DNA of 64,000 nucleotides from Candidatus Pacearchaeota archaeon (GCA_018303845.1 JAGVXH010000003.1:1-64000), one strand, 5' to 3'. Counted from the first letter of the stretch, positions 1-8,320 are shown. Numbers and translations: made by a program. The notes: generated by a model not told the origin, from the sequence alone.

Positions 1-239
1 GATGATAAAAACAAGTAGAGAGTCCATCTTTTAAAGATTTGCAAGAGGAACAGCCCCGGGCTGGAGCCGAGTAGACTTTTCACTTATCCGATGGACCCGA
101 TATAAACTACACGACTTTTAAACATCCCGCCAAACCTCCGGGCAAAGCCCGAGCTTTTCCAATCTTAAAAAGATTGAGTCCTCCAATAAACAGAGTTTAT
201 TGAGCCAACCATTTTACAAGGAAAATGAGCCACCAGAAA
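1..239. other. Hairpin-rich intergenic stretch at the window edge
   Basis: No open frame is convincing here. Four perfect short stem-loops are visible: 51-63 (5 bp, loop CCG), 139-151 (5 bp, loop AAA), 160-176 (7 bp, loop AAA) and 184-202 (8 bp, loop AGA). They lie downstream of the PIN gene that ends at 240 on the minus strand. They could be terminators, a structured 3' UTR, or part of an RNA gene that extends beyond the window. I compared the stretch by eye with SRP RNA, RNase P RNA and 5S signatures and saw no match. Confidence 0.45.
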
Positions 240-929
240 TTAGCTCGCTAATTTTTTCATGTCCTCAATCTCAACCGACGAAATCGCACATCCCTTAAAC
301 TTCATACCATAAAGCAAAGCATCCAATAAATTCTTATCCTTGCCAAATGAACCTATCTCCAAAATCAAATCCTTTTTCCATGCAACATACATTAACTCAG
401 CACTTCGAATAAATTTAAAATTTTTCCACCCATCAAGTAAATCCAAAGTAGAGTCAAGTGGCATATGCAATTTATTCTCAACCATCTTCTCCAAATTCTG
501 TGGCGCCTCACTAAGCATCCGAGTCGTTCTCTCATCAATTACAATCACACAATCTCCCTTGACCAAATTAACAAAAGCAAGACAAGTGGACTCACCCTCC
601 TGAATAATAGGAATCTTTTCTCCATTGCTACTTAATTTCAAAACACTATTAGCTGTCTTCATAATTTTCTTAGCCTCTTTATCTAATTTTTGATCCGAAA
701 TAATATCGCTAGACATTTTAAACACTCCCTTATCAATCAAACTAGCAACTTGCAAAGCCTCCAATTTAAACTTCTTAATTTTTATCGGACTATCAACAAC
801 TTCACGCTTAACCGCCGGAGTCAAAATAAACTCCCCATCAAAACCCTTCTTCAACCTCTCAATAACGGGAAGCATTCCATTCAAGGTCAATGAAATAATC
901 GGCCCCGCATCAAAAATCAAATATTTCAT
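240..929 (-). CDS. PIN-domain-like nuclease
   Basis: The 229-residue protein starts with a beta strand ending in FDAGPIIS (residues 6-13), as at the first acidic site of PIN nucleases. Further acidic clusters follow, QEGES near residue 112 and DERTTR near 132, consistent with a metal-binding centre. Known of the family: PIN proteins cleave RNA, often as toxins or in RNA processing. The start codon overlaps the stop of the upstream GNAT gene by 4 bases, so the two are translationally coupled. At 229 residues it is longer than the usual 130-150 of toxin PINs, with an insert between the first and second acidic clusters. Target unknown. Confidence 0.6.
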   Translation of the reverse strand: MKYLIFDAGPIISLTLNGMLPVIERLKKGFDGEFILTPAVKREVVDSPIKIKKFKLEALQVASLIDKGVFKMSSDIISDQKLDKEAKKIMKTANSVLKLSSNGEKIPIIQEGESTCLAFVNLVKGDCVIVIDERTTRMLSEAPQNLEKMVENKLHMPLDSTLDLLDGWKNFKFIRSAELMYVAWKKDLILEIGSFGKDKNLLDALLYGMKFKGCAISSVEIEDMKKLAS

Positions 930-1384
930 AATTTCTTCTCCATTCTGATAGATTTATCCTTGAATTCCAATTTCCTGTAAAGATTAATTGCTCCTATATT
1001 CCAAGACTCTACATGTAGAGTCACATTTTTTTTACCTTTCTTTCTTAGCCACTCTTGGGCCTCTTTGATAAGTTCAGATCCCAATCCGCTCTTTCTATAT
1101 TTCTCTTCAACGTATAAATCACTAATGTATCCAGCAGAATTTTTCCCTGCTTTTTCTTTAGGAGGAATTTTTACTACAAAGACATATCCTATAAAACCCT
1201 CTTCATCTTCCGATAAAAAAACAGCACCTTTACCAGAAGAAATATCTTTTTCCAGAATACTCCTTTTACTTTTCATAAAGCTAGTAGGAGCGTTTTCTCC
1301 ATCTTTTTGATGACTATCCTCAAGTTTTTTACAAAGAATCAAAATCCCACCAACATCTCTAAGTGTAGCCTTCCTAATCCTCAT
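926..1384 (-). CDS. GNAT-family N-acetyltransferase (RimI-like)
   Basis: The 152 residues show the GNAT order: an N-terminal IRKATLRD strand, a central strand SAGYISDLYVEEKYRKSG, then GLGSELI, which matches the acetyl-CoA pyrophosphate-binding loop (consensus Q/RxxGxG/A). The C-terminal SWNIGAINLYRKLEF is the usual substrate-side helix and strand. Such proteins transfer acetyl from acetyl-CoA to protein N-termini or small amines; the substrate is not predictable here. It is the upstream partner of the PIN gene with a 4-base overlap. Transfer-enzyme class is clear, RimI-like identity is only a resemblance. Confidence 0.8.
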   Translation of the reverse strand: MRIRKATLRDVGGILILCKKLEDSHQKDGENAPTSFMKSKRSILEKDISSGKGAVFLSEDEEGFIGYVFVVKIPPKEKAGKNSAGYISDLYVEEKYRKSGLGSELIKEAQEWLRKKGKKNVTLHVESWNIGAINLYRKLEFKDKSIRMEKKL

Positions 1385-1407
1385 CCAAATTTACCCCCTA
1401 AATAGAC

Positions 1408-1452
1408 CAAGCCGTCCCAACCACCCAACCACCCAACCACCCAACCACCCTC
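1408..1452. repeat. AACCACC-type tandem repeat, copy A
   Basis: Four near-perfect 8-base units of the type AACCACCC are preceded by CAAGCCGTCC and followed by CCTC. The same layout, including the CAAGYCGTCC flank, occurs at 32738-32782; two related copies lie inside elp3. A small hairpin (AATGC, TAC loop, GCATT) immediately follows at about 1453-1465 and spans the stop codon of the neighbouring gene. Confidence 0.8.
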
Positions 1453-1456
1453 AATG

Positions 1457-2020
1457 CTACGCATTAAAAAACTCCTCCGCAATTTTAACCCTCTCCACTT
1501 CAGGCATACAAACCGCAACCTTAGCATCCCCAATATGCGACTGCCCAATATAACTAGCTAAATCCCAAAGACTAACTCCCAGCAATTCCGCCGTAGCCTC
1601 CGACGACAAACCATGTTCATACAATTTAAACGCCTTATTAATCTCAGCCTTCCGAAAAATATCCTTAATGTAAACCCCCAAGTCTCCTTCAATCTCATTT
1701 AACGAATTCCGAATCTTCCCCAAATTCTTCCTCGCACCCTCAACATCGGCCTTTTCCAACTTCAAAACGGCCTCTCCCAAATTCTTAATAATAGCATCAT
1801 AAAATTTCTTCCATCCTTCCATCCCTCTATAATGGTTCCGCTCCATCGCCTTCCCCAAAGAGTAAACCAAAACAGCAACGATAACATTATCCGCATCCTG
1901 AGAAACCATCGCCGTATGAATCGTCTGATTAGACAAACTCTTCAACTCATTCGCCCGGTCCTCTTCAACAAATCGCCGAGCCTCACGCAAAATCCGAAGA
2001 ACATTATCGACCTCTTTCAT
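1457..2020 (-). CDS. Conserved helical archaeal protein of unknown function
   Basis: About 187 residues, predicted almost entirely helical. The N-terminal part resembles an antiparallel helical bundle, and the last third carries a helix-turn-helix-like stretch (LSSEATAELLGVSLWDLASYIG-type pattern near residues 145-165). I recall similar proteins as conserved hypotheticals in DPANN archaea but cannot name a function. An ATG at 2035 is in frame, but a TATA-like TTTAAAT at 2042-2050 fits a leaderless start at 2020. The stop codon lies in a small hairpin next to repeat copy A. Confidence 0.7.
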   Translation of the reverse strand: MKEVDNVLRILREARRFVEEDRANELKSLSNQTIHTAMVSQDADNVIVAVLVYSLGKAMERNHYRGMEGWKKFYDAIIKNLGEAVLKLEKADVEGARKNLGKIRNSLNEIEGDLGVYIKDIFRKAEINKAFKLYEHGLSSEATAELLGVSLWDLASYIGQSHIGDAKVAVCMPEVERVKIAEEFFNA

Positions 2021-2191
2021 AACATCAACAAGCAAAAGAATTATTTAAATCTAACTAACTATGGCTCTGATGAAACCATTAGTTTTTATGCCTTTAATCA
2101 AACAAGTTATTATAAATCAAATTTCGATTGGATTTACTCTGTCGAAATTTGGATATTTGGAAATCGAAGATTTTCACCAAAGCTCTAATTA

Positions 2192-2449
2192 TCAATAAAG
2201 AGGAATATCATTGACGATATAAACACCATGAGAAAAAAGAATTTTTTGTCGGTCTTTCTGACTCAAAGGATCCCTAGTGGTCAATATTGCAGAAGAGATA
2301 TCCCTAGCAAAAACAATCGCATAAACGCAATCTATCTTGTCCAAAATATTTATTAAGTTTGTATTAGAGCAGGGTTCTTCAAGCGGCGATGCATTAAAAA
2401 CAAGATTATACAAACCCATTCGTTTCTCTGCCACATTACTAATTTTCAT
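2192..2449 (-). CDS. Small hypothetical protein
   Basis: An 85-residue open frame with no motif I recognise. A hydrophobic beta segment (CVYAIVFARDISSAILTT) lies in the middle. It starts 60 bases from the divergent Fcf1-like gene, and the shared spacer has an AT-rich TATA-like element at about 2481-2489. Codon use looks ordinary for the window. It could be a real lineage-specific gene or chance. Confidence 0.35.
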   Translation of the reverse strand: MKISNVAEKRMGLYNLVFNASPLEEPCSNTNLINILDKIDCVYAIVFARDISSAILTTRDPLSQKDRQKILFSHGVYIVNDIPLY

Positions 2450-2509
2450 AAAAAAATGTTTAAACTTATTCTTTTAAACATTTATATACAACATTTACCT
2501 ACAAATCAA

Positions 2510-2893
2510 ATGCAAATCCTATTAGACACTAACTTCATCTTAACTTGCGTCAAGCAAAAAATCGACTTTCCAGAAATCATAAACCAATGCACGACAGAGC
2601 CAGTTGAATGGCTTCTTCCGCAAGACGTCTTAAACGAATTAGGTAATCTCAAAGACAGGCCGCATATGAAAGTTCCCGACAAGCAAGCAGCGACACTAAG
2701 TTTCCAAATCCTTCAAACTATAAACCCAAAAATCATAAACCTCCCAGGCAAAAATCCAAACATCGACATCAAAATTGTAAACTACATTCTAGACAAACCA
2801 ATCGTTTTAGCCACTCTCGATAAAAATCTAAAATCCAGAGTCGCCAACAAAATCCTTACCATTAGGGGAAAGAAAAATCTAGAACTCCTATAG
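2510..2893 (+). CDS. PIN-domain protein, Fcf1/Utp24-like
   Basis: The protein begins MQILLDTNFIL, with the first catalytic Asp of a PIN domain at residue 5. DVLNELG near residue 40 supplies the conserved Glu, and ATLDKNLK near 105 the third acidic residue. About 127 residues is the normal length for the archaeal Fcf1-like family, relatives of the eukaryotic rRNA-processing nuclease. An earlier in-frame ATG (2456) lies before a TATA-like TTTATATA, so the start at 2510 is preferred. In many archaea this gene precedes rpo7 and spt4, exactly as here, which supports the call. Confidence 0.8.
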   Translation: MQILLDTNFILTCVKQKIDFPEIINQCTTEPVEWLLPQDVLNELGNLKDRPHMKVPDKQAATLSFQILQTINPKIINLPGKNPNIDIKIVNYILDKPIVLATLDKNLKSRVANKILTIRGKKNLELL

Positions 2894-2928
2894 TAAACCT
2901 TTTAAACCAAAAATTTCTCTGTTCTATT

Positions 2929-3546
2929 ATGTTCTACGAAGTTATAGTAACAGATCATGTAAGAGTAGAGCCGAACAAGTTCGGCATGGACACAGACGAG
3001 GCAGTCCGAGCTCAATTAGAAGAGTCTTTTTCTGGTTTTCAGGACAAAGATATCGGAACAGTAGTCGCAGTTCTCGACGTACAAGAAGTAAAAGAGGGAA
3101 TCATAATTCCAGGCGACGGTGCAGCATACTACGAATCAACTTTCAAACTAATCGTATTCAGACCAGAATTACAAGAACTAGTTTATGGCCAAATCGAAGA
3201 AATCACAAACTTCGGAGCTTTCATTTCGATGGGCCCAATCCGAGGAATGATTCACATTTCACAAACAATGGACGATTTCGTATCCTTTTCAGACTCAGGA
3301 GTTTTGACAGGAAAAGACGGAAAGAAAAATCTAATCCAAGGCGACAAATGTATAGCACGAATTGTGGCAATCTCATACAAAGGCGAGGAACCAAAAATTG
3401 GCTTAACAATGAGACAACCAGGCTTGGGAAAATTAGACTGGGTAAAAGCAGAAAAAGATAAAGTGGACGCGCAGACTAAACAGGCTGTAGCAGCAGAAAC
3501 AAAGAAAGAAGCTAAAAAAGAAACAAAGAAGGTAAAGAAAAAATAA
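2929..3546 (+). CDS. rpo7: DNA-directed RNA polymerase subunit Rpo7 (RpoE', Rpb7)
   Basis: The 205 residues contain an N-terminal tip domain (FYEVIVTDHVRVEPNKFG at 2-19) and an S1-type OB domain with VYGQIEEITNFGAFISMGP near 86-104, as in archaeal Rpo7. Known role: with Rpo4 it forms the polymerase stalk, which helps open-complex formation and binds nascent RNA. The Lys/Ala-rich tail of about 25 residues is longer than usual. The stop codon overlaps the spt4 start by one base. No rpo4 gene is in the window. Confidence 0.95.
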   Translation: MFYEVIVTDHVRVEPNKFGMDTDEAVRAQLEESFSGFQDKDIGTVVAVLDVQEVKEGIIIPGDGAAYYESTFKLIVFRPELQELVYGQIEEITNFGAFISMGPIRGMIHISQTMDDFVSFSDSGVLTGKDGKKNLIQGDKCIARIVAISYKGEEPKIGLTMRQPGLGKLDWVKAEKDKVDAQTKQAVAAETKKEAKKETKKVKKK

Positions 3547-3746
3547 TGGCAGCAAAATCAAACAAAGAAAAATCATGTTTAAATTGTAAGGCAATTTATT
3601 TTGGAGACAAATGTCCAAAATGTGGGGAAACTCCATCAAGTGAAACATTTAAAGGCAGAGTCCATATCTTCGATGCTAAAAGATCAGAACTCGCCGAAAA
3701 CATGAGAATAAATAAAGAAGGCGAATTCGCAATAAAATCAAAATGA
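3546..3746 (+). CDS. spt4: Transcription elongation factor Spt4 (RpoE'')
   Basis: A 66-residue protein with two CxxC pairs (CLNC at about 12-15 and CPKC at about 24-27) forming a zinc ribbon, followed by the GRVHIFDAKRSELAEN strand-helix typical of Spt4. It partners Spt5/NusG to keep RNA polymerase processive. Size matches archaeal Spt4. It overlaps rpo7 by 1 base and rps24e by 4 bases, so translation of the three is coupled. Confidence 0.93.
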   Translation: MAAKSNKEKSCLNCKAIYFGDKCPKCGETPSSETFKGRVHIFDAKRSELAENMRINKEGEFAIKSK

Positions 3747-4078
3747 AAACAAAAATAATTAAACAAGAAAGAAATCCATTTTTACAAAGAGAAGAATTAT
3801 TCGTAGAGATTATTTCTGAAACAGTTCCAAGTTCATCTGAATTAATTTCCATATTAGGAAAAGATAAGACGATAACAGTTGTAAAGAAAATCAACACAAA
3901 TTTCGGGCAACAAAAATGCGTAGCAGAAATAGTAATATATGATAATGCAAAAGTTAGAGAAAGCATAGAAACAATTCCGCAAAAAGTGAGAAAGAAAATG
4001 GCAGCTGAAAAGAAAGCCGCTGAAGAAGATGCAAAGAAGAAGGCAGCGGCTGAAAAAGCTAAAGAGGGGGAGAAATAA
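3743..4078 (+). CDS. rps24e: 30S ribosomal protein S24e
   Basis: The first 80 residues follow the S24e pattern: ERNPFLQREELFVEI at the start, then LGKDKTITVVKKINTNFG and a strand ending in AEIVIYDNA. The remaining 30 residues are an Ala/Lys/Glu-rich helix, as often seen at the end of archaeal S24e. It starts within the stop of spt4 (ATGA overlap) and is followed after 5 bases by rps27ae. The gene order is the conserved archaeal one; the dephospho-CoA kinase gene often found between spt4 and rps24e is absent. Confidence 0.93.
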   Translation: MKTKIIKQERNPFLQREELFVEIISETVPSSSELISILGKDKTITVVKKINTNFGQQKCVAEIVIYDNAKVRESIETIPQKVRKKMAAEKKAAEEDAKKKAAAEKAKEGEK

Positions 4079-4083
4079 AAATA

Positions 4084-4320
4084 ATGGCGATCAAATCAAA
4101 GATAAAAGGAAAGAAAAAACATCTCAATAAACCAACTTCTGTAAAATACAAAAAATACACAGTATCAAGCGATAAAATAACAAAAAAAGCTAGGAGTTGT
4201 CCAAGATGTGGTCCAGGAATTTTCTTGTCAGTAGGAAAGGGCCGAGCATATTGTGGGAAGTGTCATTTTACAGAGTTTGACAAAAAAGAAGTGGAATTGA
4301 AACTAGAATCAAAAAAATAA
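4084..4320 (+). CDS. rps27ae: 30S ribosomal protein S27ae
   Basis: 78 residues with a lysine-rich N-terminus and a zinc ribbon of two pairs, CPRCGPG near 39 and CGKC near 57. This is the archaeal counterpart of the ribosomal part of eukaryotic ubiquitin-S27a. Last gene of the operon; a run of T-rich sequence follows at 4320-4350 before the next promoter. Confidence 0.92.
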   Translation: MAIKSKIKGKKKHLNKPTSVKYKKYTVSSDKITKKARSCPRCGPGIFLSVGKGRAYCGKCHFTEFDKKEVELKLESKK

Positions 4321-4378
4321 TTTGAAAATCAAACATATTTTCAAATATATTTAAATATACTTATGTTTAACTAATACA

Positions 4379-4972
4379 ATGGCAGAAGAGATGAATCACG
4401 AAAACCTAAAAGAAATACAAGAAACATTGCTAACTGTCGGTCTAAGAATAGCCAAAAGAGGAGAGGGCGCGCTTTTCATCGTCGGAGATGCAGATTACAA
4501 ACCGCTAGTAGAACAAGCAGTCCCACCTTTCAAAATATCAGAAAATCCAAAACTTTTAGAATCTTTGGCCTTAATGGACGGCGCAGTAATTATAGACAAA
4601 AAGGGAATTATGAGAGCATATGGAGTAATGATTAAGAGTGTAAAAACCATAAAAAATTTCGGAACAAGACATAGCGCAGGAGTAAGTTCATCAAAAAAAG
4701 GAAATCTTGTGGTGATAGTATCCGAAGAAGACAAAAAAGTCAAAATACTCCGAGAGGGAAAAATGATTATGCAGCTAGATTCTCTTCAAAAAGATGTAGA
4801 AAAATCAATCCCAAAAGCAATTCAATTTCTAGAATCTATTGGGGCCGGAACACTTGGAGTTATAGGCACAAGCATTCTAGCACCCACGATAGGACTAACT
4901 TTCCTCCCAGGAATAATCGTATTCGGGTCCGCATATTACATTGGAAAAATAATCCACAAAAAATTCATCTAA
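4379..4972 (+). CDS. Diadenylate cyclase (DisA_N) domain protein with C-terminal membrane segment
   Basis: The central part matches the DAC domain: LALMDGAVIID (DGA motif, about 66-75), GTRHSAG (about 99-105, the place of the RHR motif), then LVVIVSEE and VKILREGKMI. The known reaction is condensation of two ATP to cyclic di-AMP. The third residue of the RHR motif is Ser here, so activity needs testing. The last 45 residues form a hydrophobic hairpin (GTLGVIGTSILAPTIG and LPGIIVFGSAYYIG), presumably a membrane anchor. The stop is one base before the start of the MgtC-like gene, so the two are surely co-expressed. TATA-like sequence precedes the ATG by about 25 bases. Confidence 0.88.
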   Translation: MAEEMNHENLKEIQETLLTVGLRIAKRGEGALFIVGDADYKPLVEQAVPPFKISENPKLLESLALMDGAVIIDKKGIMRAYGVMIKSVKTIKNFGTRHSAGVSSSKKGNLVVIVSEEDKKVKILREGKMIMQLDSLQKDVEKSIPKAIQFLESIGAGTLGVIGTSILAPTIGLTFLPGIIVFGSAYYIGKIIHKKFI

Positions 4973-4973
4973 T

Positions 4974-5597
4974 ATGGTATCAACTATAATATTTAAATTC
5001 ATAATAATTTTTCTGATGTCTTTTTTATTTGGGATAGAAAGACAAGTTTCTAAAAAACCTGTAGGATTCGGAACGTTTGTTTTCGTTTCAACAGGTTCTT
5101 GCGCCCTAGGAATAGCTGCTTTAGAAATTGCGCCTGCAAATCCGCTCCCTCTTCTCTCGGCAATTGTGACAGGAATAGGTTTTCTTGGGGCCGGAGCTCT
5201 AATAAAAAGCACAGACAAAATATACGGATTTACAAGTGCGGCAAGCATATGGGTCTTCGCCATAATAGGACTCCTTGTAGGGATAGGAGATTACAAAACA
5301 AGTCTAATAACCTACACAATAGTTTGGACAGTAATCCTTACCGATAAATATCTAGAATCAATGGGTTCGGGGACCTACAACAAAAAAATAACAATTGAAA
5401 CAAAAAAACTCGTCGATAAATCAGAAATTGTTGAAATATTTAATGAGAGAAAGTTAAAATTAATTTATTTGTCAACAAACAAGAAAAAGAAGAAAACCAC
5501 TGTAACATATATTGTATCGTTACCAAGAAAAGAAATTAAAGAAATAAGCGACAAGCTCATAGAAAAAAAATGGGTTAATTCATTTATTATAGAATAA
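4974..5597 (+). CDS. MgtC/SapB-family membrane protein
   Basis: Four to five hydrophobic helices occupy residues 1-125 and include FGIERQ near 19 and the family signature GIGFLGAGALIK near 68-79, followed by GFTSAASIW. A C-terminal soluble domain (about 135-207) looks like the ACT-type regulatory fold found in MgtC relatives. MgtC proteins affect Mg homeostasis and the membrane ATP synthase in bacteria; the archaeal role is not settled. Pairing with a c-di-AMP synthase domain, whose product controls K and osmotic balance elsewhere, suggests an ion- or turgor-related unit. Confidence 0.9.
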   Translation: MVSTIIFKFIIIFLMSFLFGIERQVSKKPVGFGTFVFVSTGSCALGIAALEIAPANPLPLLSAIVTGIGFLGAGALIKSTDKIYGFTSAASIWVFAIIGLLVGIGDYKTSLITYTIVWTVILTDKYLESMGSGTYNKKITIETKKLVDKSEIVEIFNERKLKLIYLSTNKKKKKTTVTYIVSLPRKEIKEISDKLIEKKWVNSFIIE

Positions 5598-5968
5598 AAT
5601 AATCCAATGCCTTAAGCCAATTGCTTATTTCAGGTCTTATATGAATTCTTTGTTATAAAAAGTATAACCCTAGGAGCGACAATAAAGCGAAAAATTAGTT
5701 GCTCTATTGTCATCTCCTGGGGAAAAAGAGGTGATAATATAACTTAGTAGTAGTACTATTTAAAGCTTTCGATTATGGTGTAATTTAAGAGTGACACACT
5801 ATTGGCCCAAAATCCATTTACTTATTTATTCTCACAATCTATCTTCCTAGTCAAAAATCCGCGAGAATCTGCGCAATCTGTGGCTGATGATATCAGCAAT
5901 CATTACCAGAATAAATTAGCCTTGACAAACCCACAAAAACTTATTAACCACAAAATCCATTTAATATT
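5598..5968. other. 371-base intergenic region with a long imperfect hairpin
   Basis: A 55-base stem-loop occupies 5668-5722: a 9-bp outer stem CCCUAGGAG/CUCCUGGGG with one G-U pair, a small internal loop, a 7-bp inner stem GACAATA/TATTGTC, two more pairs and an A-rich loop. A TATA-like TTATAAAAAG sits at 5653-5662. The rest (5723-5968) contains short stop-riddled frames only. TTTAATATT directly before ATG 5969 is AT-rich but too close to act as TATA; CTTATTAACC at 5939-5948 is a better promoter candidate for scpA. The hairpin may be a terminator for mgtC or a small RNA. Confidence 0.5.
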
Positions 5969-6790
5969 ATGGAAACAGGTGATCATCTCAAGCCCAGCGG
6001 CGACAGAATCAATCAAGATCAATTCTTCAACCTAATCTCATCTAACGAACTCTCCTGGCAAGCCATAATCTACGACCTCATCAAAACAGAACAACTCGAC
6101 CCTTGGGACATCGACCTCGCAACTCTAGCCGAAAAATATGTTGCAACAATCCAGGCCCTAGAAGAAGCCGACTTTTTTATCTCTTCAAAAGTCCTTCTAG
6201 CTTGTTCCTTATTATTAAGACTAAAATCCGAAATCCTAATCAATTCCTACATCCAAGACCTAAACGACGCCCTCTATGGCAAGAAAGACGCCAAGCGATA
6301 CGAGTTAGAAAGAATAGAAATCGACGAAAACGATCTGCCTATTCTTTCTCCAAGAACTCCAATGGCAAGACACAAAAAAGTCACACTTCAAGAACTCCTC
6401 AAAGCCCTAGACCATGCAATCAACACCGAATCTCGAAGAATACGAAAAGAAATCAAAACCAGACAAGCCCAAAAAGGAATGTTAACCGTAATGCCGAGCA
6501 GCAACTTCGTCCCCTTGAAAACTCGAATCAAGTCAATCTTTGGTATCGTTAAAGCTCATCTCGACAGCAACGACCACATGAAATTTCATCATATGGCAAC
6601 ATCAAAAGAAGAACAACTCGCCTCTTTTGTCCCAATCCTTCACTTATCAAACAACGGCAAAATCTTCCTTCGCCAACCAGAACATTTCAAAGATATTCAT
6701 ATTACGCTAAAAATTCACGCAGAAGAACTAAAAGAACTGGAGAATGAATTAGGTTTATTGGAAAAAGAAAGCGAAAATAATAATTCTTAA
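5969..6790 (+). CDS. scpA: Segregation and condensation protein ScpA
   Basis: A 273-residue protein with the ScpA N-terminal signature: LSWQAIIYDLIKTEQLDPWDIDLATLAEKY-type helices (residues 28-58) that bind the SMC neck, then SSKVLLACSLLLRLKSEIL. The middle is charged and variable, and the C-terminal part (about 185-250) has the winged-helix that caps the SMC head. It acts as the kleisin of the SMC-ScpAB complex in chromosome organisation. No scpB or smc is in the window. It is followed after 5 bases by a small hypothetical gene. Confidence 0.9.
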   Translation: METGDHLKPSGDRINQDQFFNLISSNELSWQAIIYDLIKTEQLDPWDIDLATLAEKYVATIQALEEADFFISSKVLLACSLLLRLKSEILINSYIQDLNDALYGKKDAKRYELERIEIDENDLPILSPRTPMARHKKVTLQELLKALDHAINTESRRIRKEIKTRQAQKGMLTVMPSSNFVPLKTRIKSIFGIVKAHLDSNDHMKFHHMATSKEEQLASFVPILHLSNNGKIFLRQPEHFKDIHITLKIHAEELKELENELGLLEKESENNNS

Positions 6791-6795
6791 AAAAT

Positions 6796-7227
6796 ATGGA
6801 AAATCTATCAATGCAAAAAAGAGAAGAAATAGAATTTATATTCGATCAGGCTAGCTATGACTTAGGAAGAAAAAACTGGCATAAAACTGTTTTCGAAGGA
6901 TATGCAAGTCCAGAATCTGCAAAGCTAGGGGCAGAGTTATATTTCTTAAATATTTCAAATGCCACCCACAGAACAAATGTATGTCTAATTAATGGAATAG
7001 ACGATACATACGTGGGACATTCCCCTTTAGCTCTATTGGGAAATACGCAAACATTAGCAGAATTTTATAAAAAATATAGCAACACAATACCAGAGAAAAT
7101 AAAACAAGAAATTATTTTAATGGCAAAAGGAAATTTAGAAGCATTGTTAAGCAAATTTGGAAACGATAAAAATCCAATACAACAAAAATTACTTCCTCTT
7201 AAACTTTTTTTAGAAACATCCATATAG
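6796..7227 (+). CDS. Hypothetical protein downstream of scpA
   Basis: 143 residues, soluble, mostly helical. It has no motif I can name; there are isolated pattern residues such as HRTNVCLINGIDD in the middle. It begins 5 bases after scpA and is probably in the same transcript. Function unknown. Confidence 0.6.
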   Translation: MENLSMQKREEIEFIFDQASYDLGRKNWHKTVFEGYASPESAKLGAELYFLNISNATHRTNVCLINGIDDTYVGHSPLALLGNTQTLAEFYKKYSNTIPEKIKQEIILMAKGNLEALLSKFGNDKNPIQQKLLPLKLFLETSI

Positions 7228-7251
7228 AATAAAAATATTCGTAATCCACGT

Positions 7252-8235
7252 TCATTCGCGTCCCAATTTTTTTATTATCTTTCCAATCCTATCCCTCTCT
7301 AAACTCTCTTTCAAAGCCCCTCTAAACCTTCTCTCAATTTCAAGCTTAGCAGCCCGTCGACAAACCAAATCATCAACAATTCCTTTTCTCATCATATTAA
7401 CCCCCATATCCGTCGGACTTTTGTACCCACAAAACCACCTCTCCCCTGAAATCAGCCTTCCAATCTTCAACAAAATCTCAAAATTCTCCACATCCCGATT
7501 ATAATTAACAGCCCGTTTCCCGTACCGCCTCAAGTGATATTTATCAATAACATTGTAATCCCCAAGGTCAGCAGTTGCAGCTTCATAAGCCAAATTAACT
7601 GGATGGTTCATAGGCAAATTCCAAATCGGAAAACTCTCGAATTTAGCAAAACCAGTTTTGATTTTTTTTCTCCTTTCATAATAAATTTGCGAAAGTGCAA
7701 ATCCCATCTTCCCAGATCCACTTCCAGGCCCAGTCACAACAACCAAGTCGCTCCCAACATCAACATAATCATTCCTTTCATAACCCTTTAAAGTCAAAGC
7801 CATATCCTTCCCATACCCTTCAACCTCATCATGAAAATAAATTTTATACCTCTTCAATTTCAAAACAAAATCTCTCACCTCTTTCTCTTCCGAAAACCGA
7901 GTCACAATAATCACAACCTTATCAAATCCAAATCCATCAATATCTTTCAAATCTCTCAAAACCTTTTCCTCATAACTTAAACCCGACAATCCAACCTCAC
8001 GCCCCGACGCCAAATCTTTCGCACTAACACAATAAACAATCTCCAAATCCCCAAGTCCTTTCAAAATTTCAATTTTCGAAGTCTTTCTATACCCAGGCAA
8101 AACCCTAAAAGCATGCTCGTCCGAGCAAAGCTTCCCACCAACTTCAAGATACAACCTTCCAAATCTCCTTACTCTTTTCAAAATCTCTGCACTCTGCGCA
8201 GCAATATACCTCTCCGCATCAAACCCTTTCTTCAT
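7252..8235 (-). CDS. DUF1846 (UPF0371) protein, short form
   Basis: Matches the N-terminal two thirds of DUF1846: KKGFDAERYIAAQS at the start, HAFRVLPGY near 42, then the strong block VVTGPGSGSGKMGFALSQ (near 165) with FPIWNLPMNHPVNLAYEAAT and VNYNRDVENFEIL. SPTDMGVNMM follows near 275. Bacterial members are about 500 residues; this one stops at 327, so the usual C-terminal domain is missing. The glycine-rich GPGSGSGK loop suggests nucleotide binding. The family function is unproven. It stands alone on the minus strand. Confidence 0.85.
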   Translation of the reverse strand: MKKGFDAERYIAAQSAEILKRVRRFGRLYLEVGGKLCSDEHAFRVLPGYRKTSKIEILKGLGDLEIVYCVSAKDLASGREVGLSGLSYEEKVLRDLKDIDGFGFDKVVIIVTRFSEEKEVRDFVLKLKRYKIYFHDEVEGYGKDMALTLKGYERNDYVDVGSDLVVVTGPGSGSGKMGFALSQIYYERRKKIKTGFAKFESFPIWNLPMNHPVNLAYEAATADLGDYNVIDKYHLRRYGKRAVNYNRDVENFEILLKIGRLISGERWFCGYKSPTDMGVNMMRKGIVDDLVCRRAAKLEIERRFRGALKESLERDRIGKIIKKLGRE

Positions 8236-8320
8236 AATTCAAATAAAATATACAACTTATTAAATCTAATCTCTGGAAAAAGATTTGGACAAAACCATAT
8301 CAGAAAAATACAATTAATTA

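Noticed and set aside
1..239. RNase P, SRP or 5S RNA gene at the window edge
   Set aside because: Hairpins are present, but none of the conserved core sequences of these RNAs could be matched on either strand.
2041..2191. C/D-box small RNA (CTGATGA near 2076)
   Set aside because: A C-box-like TGATGA is present but no matching D box CUGA at a suitable distance.
5802..6035. 77-codon frame upstream of scpA
   Set aside because: It has a non-ATG start, no family pattern, and overlaps the well-supported scpA start in another frame.
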